A DNA stretch of 56,104 nt from NCBI GenBank assembly GCA_938002665.1, contig CALLAE010000011.1:1-56104 (forward strand), read 5' to 3'. Every line of letters begins with the position of its first letter. The stretch's first letter is position 1. Shown one piece after another: positions 36,501 through 42,947 of the stretch. The translations under genes were made by a program, and so were the position numbers. The notes under the pieces were generated by a model. The model was not told where the DNA came from, ran no database searches, and was given only the letters and a program-made list of their open reading frames with translations. Source of the stretch: an uncultured Saprospiraceae bacterium (lineage in GTDB: Bacteria; Bacteroidota; Bacteroidia; Chitinophagales; Saprospiraceae).

Positions 36501-38751
36501 TTGCCATACCATTATTATAGACCCAGCCTGGATTCAGGCTAGCATCAAAATGATATGCAGGTGATATATAATCAACTATCTCATAATTAGTCGCAGCAAC
36601 AGAACCCTGATTATAAACCCGTATTTCAAAATCGATTATATCTTTATACCTATTATTATTAGGCGTCAGATTAATCTTCATTAAGGCTAAATCGAAATCA
36701 GTTGCTGGCTTAAGTCCAATATCGAAAGTTGTATTATTTCCAGATGGCACAACAGAAATCGCTGGAATGCCTCCTAGAGCTGAACAATTATGCATAAAGC
36801 TCACATCAGATCCCGTGTTGCTGCCTGCTGACATGACTGTCGGAGAATACAAGATATTATTAAAGTCATATGCACCTAGCGCGGAATCAAATGCACTAGG
36901 ATCTAAGGCAACATAATAAGTGCTTCCTGCATTTACGCCAGAAGAAAAACTATAATTTCCATTCGTATCAGTTGTAGTTGTTCCTATTAAGTTACACTGG
37001 CTATCATATAAACTCACATTGGTGTTGCTCATCGCTGATTCACCTGCATCTTGTACACCATCACAGTCAGAATCAATCCATACATAATTACCTATCTGAG
37101 GACTAATAGTACCGCAGCCTCCGACTATGTCTCCAAAGCCTGTGGCCTTTCCAAAGTAATTAGCGATATTCTGATTATATAATTCTCTGACTCCTACCTT
37201 CTGTCCAGAAGTAGTACTGTACCTGTGTAGACCTCCAGAGTATGCAGAGAAAGCTGGATCAAATACTGAGGCAACCACTTCATTATTACCAGGTAATACA
37301 TACACAGAACCTAAAGCGATTTCAGGGTGATTAGAAGGATTAGCTGGAAAAAAATCTTCACCAAAAAATTCACCTCCGCCAGGTCCTTGATTATTACCTA
37401 CTCCAGTGCCTGTGTAAGAACCGGCAGAACCATTACTTTCCAAGATCCATCCACCATTAGAAGGTGTAGCTAGTAAAATATCTCCGAACTGATCATCTAT
37501 TCTAGAAGATCCGCCATCACAGTAAGAATGGCCTATCCTATCAGATAGTGCCAGTATCATATTATTATTTGAATCAAAAGCTATATCAGTTAACCACTGC
37601 ATCGTTTGCTTAGCAGCTATATTATTATCACTCCAGTAACCATAAGAATAAGTATCACTGAAGACAAGACTGAAAGCCCCAGAAGAAGTATTCATTTCAT
37701 AAACATGAATACTCGTATCATTTTCATTAGAAGAATTCTCGCCAGTACAAGTTACCCCTACATAGACTGATCCATTATGATACTCAACGCCAAAAATGCG
37801 ATTATCATTAGTACTGCATCCAGGATTGGGAACTTGGTATGCAGTTGTACTAGCCGGTGTAGGATTTGTTGCATCTATTTTTACTATTGTATTATTAAAT
37901 AAATTAGAAACATATAGGGCAGCTCCTGCATCATCTATTGTGAGGCCTCCTAGCCCCACCTTACCTACCTGTAAGCCGTAAGCACATGAAGCTGAATTAC
38001 TTGCACTAAGTGAACCTACATTCTGCCCGAGAGCTCCGAGCTTAGCAAACACTGAAGTTGAAGGTGTGCCATTAATAGATGTATTATATATTGCGTCTAT
38101 TCCTCCAGGTCCTAGTGAGGAATGCTGCTTTACAAATGCCGAAGAAAACAGCGACTGCGTACTCTCTCTGTAAGCCATACCCCATACTGCTCCTGTCTCT
38201 GCCTGAGTGGCATATACATTAACTTGCGAGCTGGCGTTAAAGCTATTCACCATTCCTATCAGCGTTTCTTGACCTGGACTATTAGTGCCTAAGCCATTAA
38301 CAAAGCAAGATAAGTACACCTCAGTTGTAGACCCACAGGTACCTCCACTAGAGCTCAGCCCTATGCCTGCATCACAAAAAGGTGCAGTGGCAAACTGGAT
38401 ATCCCCTCCATTATCAGTTCCTAGATTAGAAACTTGGAAATTATTTCCTAGTGAATATTCGAGGCGATAAGCATTGTCATCAGTTAAGCCAGTTATTGTA
38501 AACTGCCCACTAGCATCAGTTACATCTTGGGCAATCCAAGTGCCTGAAGCATCATAAGCTCTGACCAGTAATCCTGAATGGAGGCTTTCTCCTGATTCAT
38601 TAATTCCGTTGTTATTGGCATCTAGATATGCTATACCAGACAAGACCCCAGAAGGGCATTGGGCATTAATTAGATTGGAATTAAGGAATAGCGTTAAGAA
38701 TAGGGATATAGTAAAAATACCCCCGTTACGAGCACTAAACGATTTTCTCAT
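24550..38751 (-). CDS. Giant (4733-residue) T9SS-secreted surface protein with SdrD-B, DUF11, lectin, HYR-like and dockerin-like domains
   Basis: One uninterrupted frame. In order, with approximate residues: a signal peptide 1-30; an SdrD-B-like domain 31-135; a propeller-like region 145-540; a second SdrD-B-like domain 546-680. Three DUF11 repeats (FDLALMK type) cover 682-1163. A core at 1390-2350 contains a C-type-lectin-like domain at 1785-1937 with an intact WND motif. Five more DUF11 repeats cover 2358-3125. Ten HYR-like repeats of 80-84 residues plus an eleventh unit cover 3128-3950. A dockerin-like pair lies at 4378-4450 (AADINRSDEVNGLDL), a cohesin-like sandwich at about 4510-4640, and a T9SS sorting domain at 4648-4733 (VYQNSPNPW). 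Asp-rich DxDxDG-like linkers end each DUF11 unit and probably bind calcium. Long-reach adhesion is inferred. Confidence 0.85.
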   Translation of the reverse strand: MRKSFSARNGGIFTISLFLTLFLNSNLINAQCPSGVLSGIAYLDANNNGINESGESLHSGLLVRAYDASGTWIAQDVTDASGQFTITGLTDDNAYRLEYSLGNNFQVSNLGTDNGGDIQFATAPFCDAGIGLSSSGGTCGSTTEVYLSCFVNGLGTNSPGQETLIGMVNSFNASSQVNVYATQAETGAVWGMAYRESTQSLFSSAFVKQHSSLGPGGIDAIYNTSINGTPSTSVFAKLGALGQNVGSLSASNSASCAYGLQVGKVGLGGLTIDDAGAALYVSNLFNNTIVKIDATNPTPASTTAYQVPNPGCSTNDNRIFGVEYHNGSVYVGVTCTGENSSNENDTSIHVYEMNTSSGAFSLVFSDTYSYGYWSDNNIAAKQTMQWLTDIAFDSNNNMILALSDRIGHSYCDGGSSRIDDQFGDILLATPSNGGWILESNGSAGSYTGTGVGNNQGPGGGEFFGEDFFPANPSNHPEIALGSVYVLPGNNEVVASVFDPAFSAYSGGLHRYSTTSGQKVGVRELYNQNIANYFGKATGFGDIVGGCGTISPQIGNYVWIDSDCDGVQDAGESAMSNTNVSLYDSQCNLIGTTTTDTNGNYSFSSGVNAGSTYYVALDPSAFDSALGAYDFNNILYSPTVMSAGSNTGSDVSFMHNCSALGGIPAISVVPSGNNTTFDIGLKPATDFDLALMKINLTPNNNRYKDIIDFEIRVYNQGSVAATNYEIVDYISPAYHFDASLNPGWVYNNGMAKLMINNPLLPGQDHKEKIRLKLVGSRNLDDLVNHAEISYTMDSNGNQDSDIDSTSDDDATNDIGGVVASNTDDLITDVGIIDEDDEDPAMVYIFDLALSKVNRDNRTYDAGEIVTFDIEVTNQGNVDASSFEIADIYPAGLIFNQSNNQGWTQVNPQLLKYQYNQVLAAGASVTVPVSFTIGNTNTQKDLMNYAEISGFVSADPSITQDFDSYPDTDMFNDVGGVPYTSTDGMILDHAIVDEDDHDPAGVSIRAIDLALIKKVSQTSYQLGSSVIFDIEVHNQGTAAIGKIQIVDFLPANMTLVDNAWTLDASGAMAYKDVTFLSPLLPGKVYTDQIELQINANGPTGAYLNYAEISKVYDVQNNDISGNDIDSSPDAIMGNDAGGMPVSAMDDYLDGTGLDDEDDSDPAMIFVPTIEFSEECYCLNNASDSHNGQFRNEIKITSVSGEDWFIDFEYEFYDIASAVGSPVSYATGPTGKQFIERPNGDGTSCYILRGKSIDAQPFTLRATNGWGVYLSIEGGDCDYCSPLVEGDGLGAVCANSTHTYTVDTSDPKYDDCVGFSWFLSGGAGAGTIVNVPGTNATGSGTGMTGSGTGASNSITIEWGTGAGPHDLVLIPHCPNDCVAPVSLSVQVGMDDEAMSCQHELNISLDNGCKSTLYPEDILTSDMSASVAYQLILTDAYGNVIQGNNVTEEHLWTKLMAKVMNPCSGNSCWAFINVEDKLPPQIQCDDIEVKCYQMHNYEPLVIDNCSTAEYIQTGETTTPLPCGADYIKEIYRTYVAEDGFGNVSQPCTQKINVLPIDLDEIEIPIDYTIIDDNALSCDGLILNEEGNPDIAMTGVPTIGGNPIYPVNDLYCNIGVDYRDVVIIDFGCSKKLMRTWTVYDGCADPLRRVQTIEISDNRPPWVDCPANVTINTDGTVGCDSEYVIPLPEITDDCTVDNFIIDVNYSGGFIQNYTTQSVTLTAAADNLITYNVYDQCGNNSTCDYRVTVMDNVSPTAICDQNSVVSLRLNGTAKAFPQTFDDGSYDDCDLFKTLVRRMDSPCECDRPKYDDMHFLGERNGRYYYLSSFERPCFKAFAYASAYGGSLVTLESEGEHDWIYEQVSEYLPGVPYYIGLKDKSGNGDFTWNNHAAPSFNKWEGGNPAGNGECVVVNADGEWNDVSDFRARFVMEVSNPCAFSSEVSFCCADVGQESMVVLRAIDYFGNVNDCMVNIEVQDKVPPVVACPDNVVLDCSNQIDLNNLETYGTATASDSCVVNLNTEIIDERNQCGLGRIIRRFTAEDASGASSCDQVILFENNDPFDFDAIVKPLDFDTDLGCNFGTLHPDNLPAENAYPTYLVDACDLVDATFEDQVFSFAGPGSDACLKILRKWSVIDWCQNDADGLPMTVVFDQTIKVINTDGPVIDEASCAELRVSSQECENGEVTFSVVAHDDCTPDAQLQNCLRIDLDSDGTFDIEDCLVSNVVAFNNKLPLGHHTALISFSDLCGNVSTCSKEIWVVNEKAPLAYCKSGLSVALEPMDLVGNDGIPDDEMACIFPHMLDVNSSHPCGNEISLSFCDNDPTDMICFDCTDIGSQIVYLCVTDEFGNSASCQTTIEVQDNNDGDFCPEFDLALIKQIDFTNNSGPFSPGDNVEFRIIVLNQGNQDAYNISIADYVPVGFTLNDSDWTMSGGIATLNNLIGFIPAGGSASEFITLTIDNNFMGDCIINFAEITGADDDNDPSTPGRADLDSTPDSDQTNDIVGGDNILDNSNNDEDDHDLTKVDVVQIYDLALSKGISSTTPGPFMPGDAVCYDITVTNEGTLDATTVYVSDNIPAGLILNDNNWTVSGGAAVLTNPIAFIGVGNSATVKITFEIDEMFMGNSILNDAQIIDPDNSDRADIDSNTSTDKNVDEDGDGDGDDDDEDWAMIAIGQSFDLALTKVVSSAGPYLLGDVVVFDITVINQGSLDATNVAVTDYVPAGFTYVSSGFNSSAGWSAGPNPTNVIGNVPVSSSATVQVELVVDPSFTGTSLVNDAEITAADNALNLADDDSTPGDNQGTPSELASDNDVNDAPDNPNDNDDYDPAEIIVDRYDLALEKNISTTTPGPYMQGSTVTYDIVVTNQGSLDATTVYVEDDIPVGLNLVDSNWSIISGAARINSPIAFIPAGGSSTVTITFEIDMAFMGTSILNDAQIIDPDGSDLFDIDSNTATDKNVDEDGDGDGDDDDEDWAMITVGQNFDLALTKMLAPGGPAMYQPGDIVTFSITVVNQGSLDATDVEVTDYVPANLIYTQSTFNTNVGWGAGPNPSLNFGNLPFGNSATRQIQLQIDPNFTGAMIINDAEITSANNALGVPDEDSSPGDNSNTPSETGTDNDIDDAPDNPNDSDDYDPAEVMVECNLEPICSVINEITLLVNANGQATLTADQIDSGSQARCDGLDITFDLSQTTFTCANKLTTNIVDVVVTDAQGNVSNNPACQTRVLIVDEIDPVLSCIGGVTTTLNASGEPIIDVDDVIISATDNCDIVSTELTVPQVTDVCDTYLATIVVTDICGNTTNCNFEVSIADQPPVARCKDPFDLCLDDNGIATLLAADIDNGSSDDCGIEAMAIDPMSFDCDDVGPKVVMLSVMDNNANPQTDQCTTVVTIIDKTPPAAICQSITVEVGAAGTVSIASAQIDNGSNDACGLANNPFSLSENTFNCANKGISNAVTLTVTDVNGNTSSCNANVNVLDTTDPILSCRTARFLDLDEDGEGTITSNFIVTGSSDNCPGHTVGIDREFFTCVDKAEVVVVTATATDNSGNTATCTTNVTVRDRIDPTCTLLSGQVFNVVGNPPVVTVEIDDVLDTYTDNCAIAPTNSSISPNNFTCMDLGLKTITLTVDDGCGNTSTCSTQITIQDVSVPTCNVVPDITLDLEPNGMLNLTADDINISSTAGCDPNATLEVSPNFFGCNSIPLNPHCVILTVTSSNGNSATCKSNVSVQDVTPPTVTCLNNFNLNLDASGNASLAPADIIISANDECDPVIQTIDITSFDCDDKPGPVVVTATVTDDNGNSTTCTTNVTIEDDFAPTCTLQSGLSFDLIGTPPTVTLTVGDVLDVYTDNCGTAPASSSITPATFDCSEVGPQTVTVTVTDDCGNSSTCTTSVNIADTSDPTCITQDVTVCLDDTGNGTITADQVDNGSNAGCGTNVNLSVTPTDFDCGDIGANTVVLTVTTTGGNSSTCTATVTVEDKIAPVITCPADVTVECGNSMLSNISLFGEATATDNCPANLTAPVESLLTELGNCGLGTFTRTFTISDGINSVTCAQVITVDQLPPFVEGDITCPMSEVTLDGCIDLGDIYAGSPIITPPNIPCVSIVVDSTFQDVSPQTTGTCIDTFLKTWTILDECTTNSFTCEQTIILNDGEGPMITCTDVVAYIPQNATVCSLFVDLPVMISDPCTMNPTGSNDSEFADNMNIANAAGTYPGGETTVMVSADDNCGNISTCEYTVTVLDTFASILSCSKILESIQPSQTGLVTIDQALAEIDSNCPDDSFLVSFSNTDNMTTSFIVDCADAANAGGIVPGGYWVYLWSGTTLLDSCNNELQVLDPAGHCNSPVIDDIVGRIYTEDDEMLPEVMVNLEGSNMDGYMTDEEGYYAFESVETGDSYMILPEKDKDYLNGVSTLDLIIIQRHVLGLEPLDSPYKIIAADINRSDEVNGLDLVELRKLILGLYDELPSNTSWRIVDAGHTFIDPTNPFLAGIPENYIIYDFQDQMEVDFIGVKVGDVNGTVIPAFDGETLDKRSGEKVRLSVPEVTNSKGSVSELKFSMYEIEKLQGFQYTIELDPKSVEILEFIPLVDDLTIANVNMNRAAEGIISFSWNANFASLENFYSADIFGLQLKYKDDVATSDYLTISETGLRPEAYLDDEVQAVELEFIEEYVSDRFTVYQNSPNPWSMSTEIVYYLPSAENVLFNVYNVEGELVSSTREDGIKGNNTIILDKEDLSSGGIYYYEIISSQSSVTQKMILIK
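26890..29370 (-). repeat. About eleven tandem HYR-like coding repeats (~250 bp each)
   Basis: The protein shows units beginning D-x-x-P-x-x-x-C and ending in V-T-D-x-x-G-N-x-(S/T)-x-C-x-x-x-V-x-(I/V)-x-D, each 80-84 residues. The first ten units share an F-(D/T)-C-x-(D/N) segment in mid-unit; the last resembles a canonical HYR domain. Units 6 and 9 (DPTCTLLSG and APTCTLQSG) are closest, as if a three-unit block had been copied. Confidence 0.8.
29380..31205 (-). repeat. Tandem duplication of a two-domain (DUF11 pair) unit of about 910 bp
   Basis: The string cccaatcctc recurs at 29871 and 30780 (909 bp apart) and ctggatcata at 29391 and 30306 (915 bp apart). Protein units 5 and 7 share TTPGP-F/Y-M, ILNDAQIIDPD and an Asp-rich DEDGDGDGDDDDEDWAMI linker. 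Units 6 and 8 share GPNP and DAPDNPND. The order A-B-A'-B' indicates one duplication of a domain pair. Confidence 0.85.
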
Positions 38752-38777
38752 TTGACCTTTGTTAAAGTAAAATTCTT

Positions 38778-38821
38778 ACAGTAATAAATACAGCATAGCT
38801 AACTAGCCATACAGCTACTGT
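38778..38821 (-). other. Hairpin in the leader of the giant T9SS gene
   Basis: In minus-strand RNA the outer arms ACAGUA and UACUGU pair, and an inner GUAUGGC/GCUAUGC stem pairs with G-U wobbles around a 6-nt loop. It begins 27 nt upstream of the ATG at 38751. Function unknown. Confidence 0.4.
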
Positions 38822-38911
38822 TTGAGGGGGAGGGAGTGGTAAATTCGGTTTTCGGTCAAAATGAAATACTAAAACGCGTCCAATTAGTGGTTGAACATAT
38901 TACATTTGAAG

Positions 38912-38919
38912 CAAATATA
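38912..38919 (-). promoter_or_regulatory. -7 promoter element of the giant T9SS gene
   Basis: The minus strand reads TATATTTG, an exact TAnnTTTG match, giving a leader of about 155 nt. Unlike the other two T9SS genes, the CTTwwTCCCAAA box is absent downstream of it. Confidence 0.5.
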
Positions 38920-39053
38920 TAAACATTTGTTTAATACCATACTATATATTATAAAAATATCTAATTTGTTTTTAATCTAGTTATTAGACTCCATCCCTTT
39001 AAGTACTGTTATATTGAGGCTTTATGCATGATATAAACAAGACTTAAAAAATT

Positions 39054-40244
39054 ATGAAGGACATAAACCAGGCCTTAAAAGTTGAACTCGAAGAAATAAG
39101 AAATCAGGGGCTCTACAAAGCTGAAAGAATAATAACTACTCCACAATCTGCTGAAATACAGACAGATACAGGAGGCGAAGTCCTTAATTTTTGTGCAAAT
39201 AACTATTTAGGTCTCTCCTCAGATCCTGAAATTATCAAAGCAGCAAAAGATACCATAGATACCCATGGCTTTGGGATGTCCTCAGTTAGATTTATTTGTG
39301 GTACTCAGGATATTCACAAAAAATTAGAGCTAAGTATTGCAAAATTTGTCGGAACTGAGGATGCTATCCTCTATGCGGCAGCTTTTGATGCTAATGGAGG
39401 CCTATTTGAGCCACTGCTGAATGCCGAAGATGCCATTATCTCTGATCAGCTAAACCATGCCTCTATAATAGATGGCATCAGACTCTGCAAAGCGAAAAGA
39501 TATAGATATCTCAATAATGACATGGCTGATCTAGAGGCTAAACTAAAAGAAGCGGATGAGGCAGGTGCACGTAGAAAATTAATAGCTACTGATGGTGTAT
39601 TCTCTATGGATGGCATCATTGCCCAAGTGGATAAGATCTGCGAGCTTGCTGAAAAGTATAAGGCCATAGTGATGGTAGATGACTGCCACGCGACGGGCTT
39701 TACTGGGATGAGAGGAAGAGGAAGTGCAGAATATTGTAATGTCTTCGGTAAGGTAGACATCATAACTGGCACCTTTGGAAAGGCGCTGGGAGGTGCTTCA
39801 GGTGGATTTACGGCTGCAAGTAAAGAGATAGTAGAAATGCTGAGACAAAGGTCCCGACCTTATCTTTTTTCTAACACCTTAGCACCATCTATTGTAGGCG
39901 CTTCGCTCAAAGTAATAGACCGCCTCTCTCAGAGCACTGCTTTACGAGACAAGCTAGAGAGCAATACTACTTTATTTAGAAAAGGAATGACCGAGGCTGG
40001 CTTTGATATAGTGCCAGGAGTACATCCTATAGTACCTGTAATGCTCTATGATGCTAAGCTATCACAAACTTTCTCAAATAGATTATTAGAAGAAGGCATC
40101 TATGTGATAGGGTTTTTCTATCCAGTGGTACCTAAGGAAAAAGCAAGAATAAGAGTCCAAATTTCAGCAGGTCACGATACAGAACATATAGAAAAAGCTA
40201 TTGCAGCTTTTACCAAAGTCGGAAAAGAGCTAAAGGTTATATAA
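39054..40244 (+). CDS. kbl: Glycine C-acetyltransferase (2-amino-3-ketobutyrate CoA ligase)
   Basis: PLP enzyme that cleaves 2-amino-3-ketobutyrate with CoA to glycine and acetyl-CoA, the second step of threonine breakdown. The length of 396 residues equals that of the E. coli enzyme. Visible motifs are [25 protein letters not shown], the [13 protein letters not shown] cofactor segment and [14 protein letters not shown] with the Schiff-base Lys243. LysC-like or 8-amino-7-oxononanoate synthases share the fold, but the sequence around ANNYLGL and [10 protein letters not shown] is that of Kbl. It is followed at 3 bp by a small unknown gene and then an SDR gene, forming a probable operon. No threonine dehydrogenase gene is in the window. 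Confidence 0.93.
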   Translation: MKDINQALKVELEEIRNQGLYKAERIITTPQSAEIQTDTGGEVLNFCANNYLGLSSDPEIIKAAKDTIDTHGFGMSSVRFICGTQDIHKKLELSIAKFVGTEDAILYAAAFDANGGLFEPLLNAEDAIISDQLNHASIIDGIRLCKAKRYRYLNNDMADLEAKLKEADEAGARRKLIATDGVFSMDGIIAQVDKICELAEKYKAIVMVDDCHATGFTGMRGRGSAEYCNVFGKVDIITGTFGKALGGASGGFTAASKEIVEMLRQRSRPYLFSNTLAPSIVGASLKVIDRLSQSTALRDKLESNTTLFRKGMTEAGFDIVPGVHPIVPVMLYDAKLSQTFSNRLLEEGIYVIGFFYPVVPKEKARIRVQISAGHDTEHIEKAIAAFTKVGKELKVI

Positions 40245-40247
40245 TAG

Positions 40248-40589
40248 ATGTTACCCCAACTAACTCAATCTGAATTCAAAACCTTCATCTTGATCTATGC
40301 TGCTCACATAGACTATAACTTTAGTGATGAGGAGAAGCAATTTATAAAACAGAAAACAACTACAACGGAATTTCTCAAGATGCTGAGCTTGTTTAATGAC
40401 CAGTCTGACTATCACAGTCTAAAAATTATATTGGCACATAAAAACCAATATTACCACCTAGAAAAAGAGAAGAACAAACTATATGCTGAAATAACAGAAC
40501 TCTTCAAAGTAGATGGCGATTATTCGAGACCTGAACGCATATTTCTAGACTTCCTTGAAAGAATGATAAATCAAAACGATGGATCTTAA
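40248..40589 (+). CDS. Conserved-looking hypothetical protein (TerB-like helices possible)
   Basis: Protein of 113 residues, soluble and all-helical in appearance, with no signal peptide. I do not recognise it with confidence. The pattern of an acidic FSDEEKQFIK segment and a closing F-K-V-D-G-D-Y-S-x-x-E-R-I-F-L-D-F-L-E-R-M helix is reminiscent of the metal-binding TerB-like fold. It starts 3 bp after kbl and overlaps the start of the SDR gene by 11 bp, so all three are likely translated from one mRNA. Confidence 0.65.
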   Translation: MLPQLTQSEFKTFILIYAAHIDYNFSDEEKQFIKQKTTTTEFLKMLSLFNDQSDYHSLKIILAHKNQYYHLEKEKNKLYAEITELFKVDGDYSRPERIFLDFLERMINQNDGS

Positions 40590-41355
40590 GCTAACAGATA
40601 ATCTATTCGTTGTTACAGGAGCCACTAGTGGTTTTGGTAAGGCGATAGCAGAAGCCCTGGTAAAAGAAAATGCCAAAGTCATTATCAATGCCAGAGGTGA
40701 AGAAAAGCTCATAGATTTCCAAAAAGCCTATCCCAAAAACTTAGAGTATATCTCTGGAGACATTACTACTGATGCAACCATATCGGCACTCACAAGAAAG
40801 ATAGGAGATAGGAAATTATCGGGTTTCGTCATCAATGCTGGCGGCCCACCTGCTAAGTCATTCATCCAGACCCAACTCACTGACTGGGATAAAGCATACG
40901 AGTCTATTCTGAGATGGAAAGTAAAAATCACCAAAGAGATTCTGCCCTTACTGGAACGTCATGACTATGGCCGTATTGTCTACATAGAAAGCGCATCTGT
41001 AAAGCAACCTATAGAGAATCTTGTGTTATCTAATTCTTTGAGACTGGCTGTGGTAGGCTTTGTAAAAACACTATCGCAAGAAATAGCAGATAGAGGCATC
41101 ACCCTTAATATCCTTGCTCCAGGCTACCACGCTACCCCTGCGATGGAAAGATTGTTTGACAATAAAAGTATGTTGCTAGGCATCACGCCTACAGAAGCGC
41201 AAACGGTATTTGAAAAAGAAATTAAGGTTGGGAAAATGGGCAAGCCAGAAGATCTTGCTTCCCTCGCACTCTGGCTCTTATCGCCTTACTCTAGATACGT
41301 TACGGGACAGACCATTTCTGTGGATGGAGGGCTGATAAAAAGTGTATTTAGTTAA
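40579..41355 (+). CDS. Short-chain dehydrogenase/reductase lacking the canonical YxxxK
   Basis: NAD(P)-dependent Rossmann oxidoreductase of 258 residues. The nucleotide-binding TGATSGFG (residues 14-21), the NAGGPP segment and the C-terminal VTGQTISVDGG are typical of the SDR superfamily. The catalytic serine is present (ESASVKQ), but the expected Tyr-x-x-x-Lys is replaced by Ser-Asn-Ser-Leu-Arg just before LAVVGF. This SN-x-x-R plus NAGGPP combination defines a recognisable SDR subgroup usually annotated as FabG-like, with unknown substrate. The gene overlaps the preceding small gene by 11 bp. A link to threonine metabolism through kbl is possible but unproven. Confidence 0.85.
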   Translation: MDLKLTDNLFVVTGATSGFGKAIAEALVKENAKVIINARGEEKLIDFQKAYPKNLEYISGDITTDATISALTRKIGDRKLSGFVINAGGPPAKSFIQTQLTDWDKAYESILRWKVKITKEILPLLERHDYGRIVYIESASVKQPIENLVLSNSLRLAVVGFVKTLSQEIADRGITLNILAPGYHATPAMERLFDNKSMLLGITPTEAQTVFEKEIKVGKMGKPEDLASLALWLLSPYSRYVTGQTISVDGGLIKSVFS

Positions 41356-41456
41356 ACTTTTTGCTGGGTTACCTCTCACTCTACCTTCTTGTCTCAAACA
41401 GGATTTATAAGATTATAGGATATCTAAAAGACATGTCACAACATGGTATTTGGAAT

Positions 41457-42749
41457 TTAAATCTCTTTTTTCTCTTTCAAAGTCTCTATACTTTTCACTG
41501 CCATCTGAATCGTATCTTTTAGTGTTTCTTCAAACATTACTAGCTTGTCAGTAGTAAGCTTATCGACGAGGCTTTGTTGGTAATGACGGATAGTTATGAG
41601 CTCTAGTTCTTTGTGCACCTCTATGCTAAAACCCTGACCCAGTGCCTTCATAAATGCATCCAATTGCTTGTCCTCCACTTCATTGATACAAAGTGTAAAG
41701 CTGATCGCAGAGTTACGCATAAGGCATAGCTTTGTTCTGAACTGGTTCATCTTTGAGAAGATCACACTTAGATGCTCGGTAGTCACAAAAGAAAAATCGT
41801 TACTGGTAATCTGCAAAAGTATCACCCCTTCCTGAATCACTACTATAGGAGGATAAGTCAGACCTCCAGGGTCTGCGATCAGCGTGCCCGTTTTTTCAGT
41901 GTCCAGAAATGATCGGACTTGCAATCTTATATTTTTATTCTGTATAGGCTGTATCGTTTTGGGGTGGATAACCTTGGCACCATAATAGGTCATTTCTATT
42001 GCTTCCCGATAAGAGATTTTATCTAACAAAATTGGGTTATCGAATCTTCTAGGATCTGCAGTTAATATACCCGGGACATCCTTCCATATTGTCAGCTCTT
42101 CTATATCTAGTGCATAGGCAAAGATTGCAGCCGTATAATCTGATCCTTCTCTACCTAAAGTCGTAGTGAATCCCTTATCTGTTTTTCCGATGAAGCCTTG
42201 GGTAATTATGAAATCTGATTTTTTGAAATAAGAGTTTACTTTTTTAGAAATCTTATTTTTCGTTATCGACATTTCTACCTTCCCATCACGAAAAGTATCA
42301 TCAGTTAAAATCACGTTTCTCACATCCATCCAACTGGCACTGAGTTCCATCTTTTCTAGATAAGCTTTTATGATAGTTGTAGAAAACAATTCCCCTAAGG
42401 ATATTATCTGATCATAGATGAGCTCCTTATTCTTTTCTGTTTCCAACATGGACAAATTGTCGAAAATAAAAGACTGCAATTTTCTCTCTATTACCGCCTC
42501 CTCTAGTTCGAGTGCTTTTACGATTTCCATATGCTCATCTACAACCTTATCTAAGGCATCTAGACCTCCCTCCCTATCCTTCACATAATGACTAAAAACT
42601 GCTTCTAGTGCATTAGTCATTTTACCCATGGCTGAGATAACTACGACTATCTTTTCTCCTTTACAATTCTTGAGAATAGCACATAGATTCTTGATTCGGC
42701 TGATATCTTTAATAGAAGAACCACCGAATTTGAAAACTTTATAGGACAT
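41457..42749 (-). CDS. lysC: Aspartate kinase
   Basis: Phosphorylates aspartate as the first step to lysine, threonine and methionine. I start it at the ATG at 42749 (MSYKVFKFGGSS), eight codons inside the longest frame, because the kinase motif KFGGSS should lie near the N-terminus. Other motifs are VVVISAMGKMTNAL, the TTLGREGSDYTAAIFA substrate site and WKDVPGILTADPRRF, followed by the YREAIEMTYYGAKVIHPKTI segment. Two ACT-like regulatory regions occupy the last third. The 430-residue length fits a monofunctional enzyme. A near-consensus -7 element (GACCTTTG, one mismatch) lies about 25 bp upstream. The gene converges with the SDR gene across about 100 bp where I see no terminator. Confidence 0.93.
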   Translation of the reverse strand: MSYKVFKFGGSSIKDISRIKNLCAILKNCKGEKIVVVISAMGKMTNALEAVFSHYVKDREGGLDALDKVVDEHMEIVKALELEEAVIERKLQSFIFDNLSMLETEKNKELIYDQIISLGELFSTTIIKAYLEKMELSASWMDVRNVILTDDTFRDGKVEMSITKNKISKKVNSYFKKSDFIITQGFIGKTDKGFTTTLGREGSDYTAAIFAYALDIEELTIWKDVPGILTADPRRFDNPILLDKISYREAIEMTYYGAKVIHPKTIQPIQNKNIRLQVRSFLDTEKTGTLIADPGGLTYPPIVVIQEGVILLQITSNDFSFVTTEHLSVIFSKMNQFRTKLCLMRNSAISFTLCINEVEDKQLDAFMKALGQGFSIEVHKELELITIRHYQQSLVDKLTTDKLVMFEETLKDTIQMAVKSIETLKEKKEI

Positions 42750-42916
42750 AAATATGAATATGAATGGCCTCAAAGGTCTTTAATAGTTTAGAGAATACTT
42801 AACAAGAAGCGTATAAAAACAAGGGCTTTAAGTTTGATTGCCATTTATCTACAGGAATTAGAATAAACTTAGCAGTGAACCATACAAGTATTACAAGTGC
42901 AAAGGAATAAAATTGA

Positions 42917-42924
42917 TATTTTTG
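42917..42924 (+). promoter_or_regulatory. -7 promoter element of the oadGAB operon
   Basis: TATTTTTG matches TAnnTTTG exactly and ends 23 nt before the oadG ATG at 42948. This excludes the longer frame opening at 42897, which would begin upstream of the promoter. Confidence 0.6.
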
Positions 42925-42947
42925 TCAACCTTAGCCATTTTTATAAT

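Larger units (their letters stand above)
38752..39053. other. 302-bp divergent intergenic region between the giant T9SS gene and kbl
   Basis: It holds the leader hairpin (38778-38821) and the -7 element (38912-38919) of the giant on the minus strand, a short G-rich run near 38824-38840, and an AT-rich stretch toward kbl. I see no exact TAnnTTTG element for kbl and no small gene or RNA. Confidence 0.6.

Noticed and set aside
17778-38751. Composite transposon or genomic island explaining the paralogous giants
   Set aside because: No transposase, integrase, terminal repeats or tRNA target is visible. Tandem gene duplication explains the similarity.
42897-42947. Upstream extension of oadG
   Set aside because: The extra codons overlap the exact -7 promoter element at 42917-42924, and the ATG at 42948 gives a normal OadG N-terminus.
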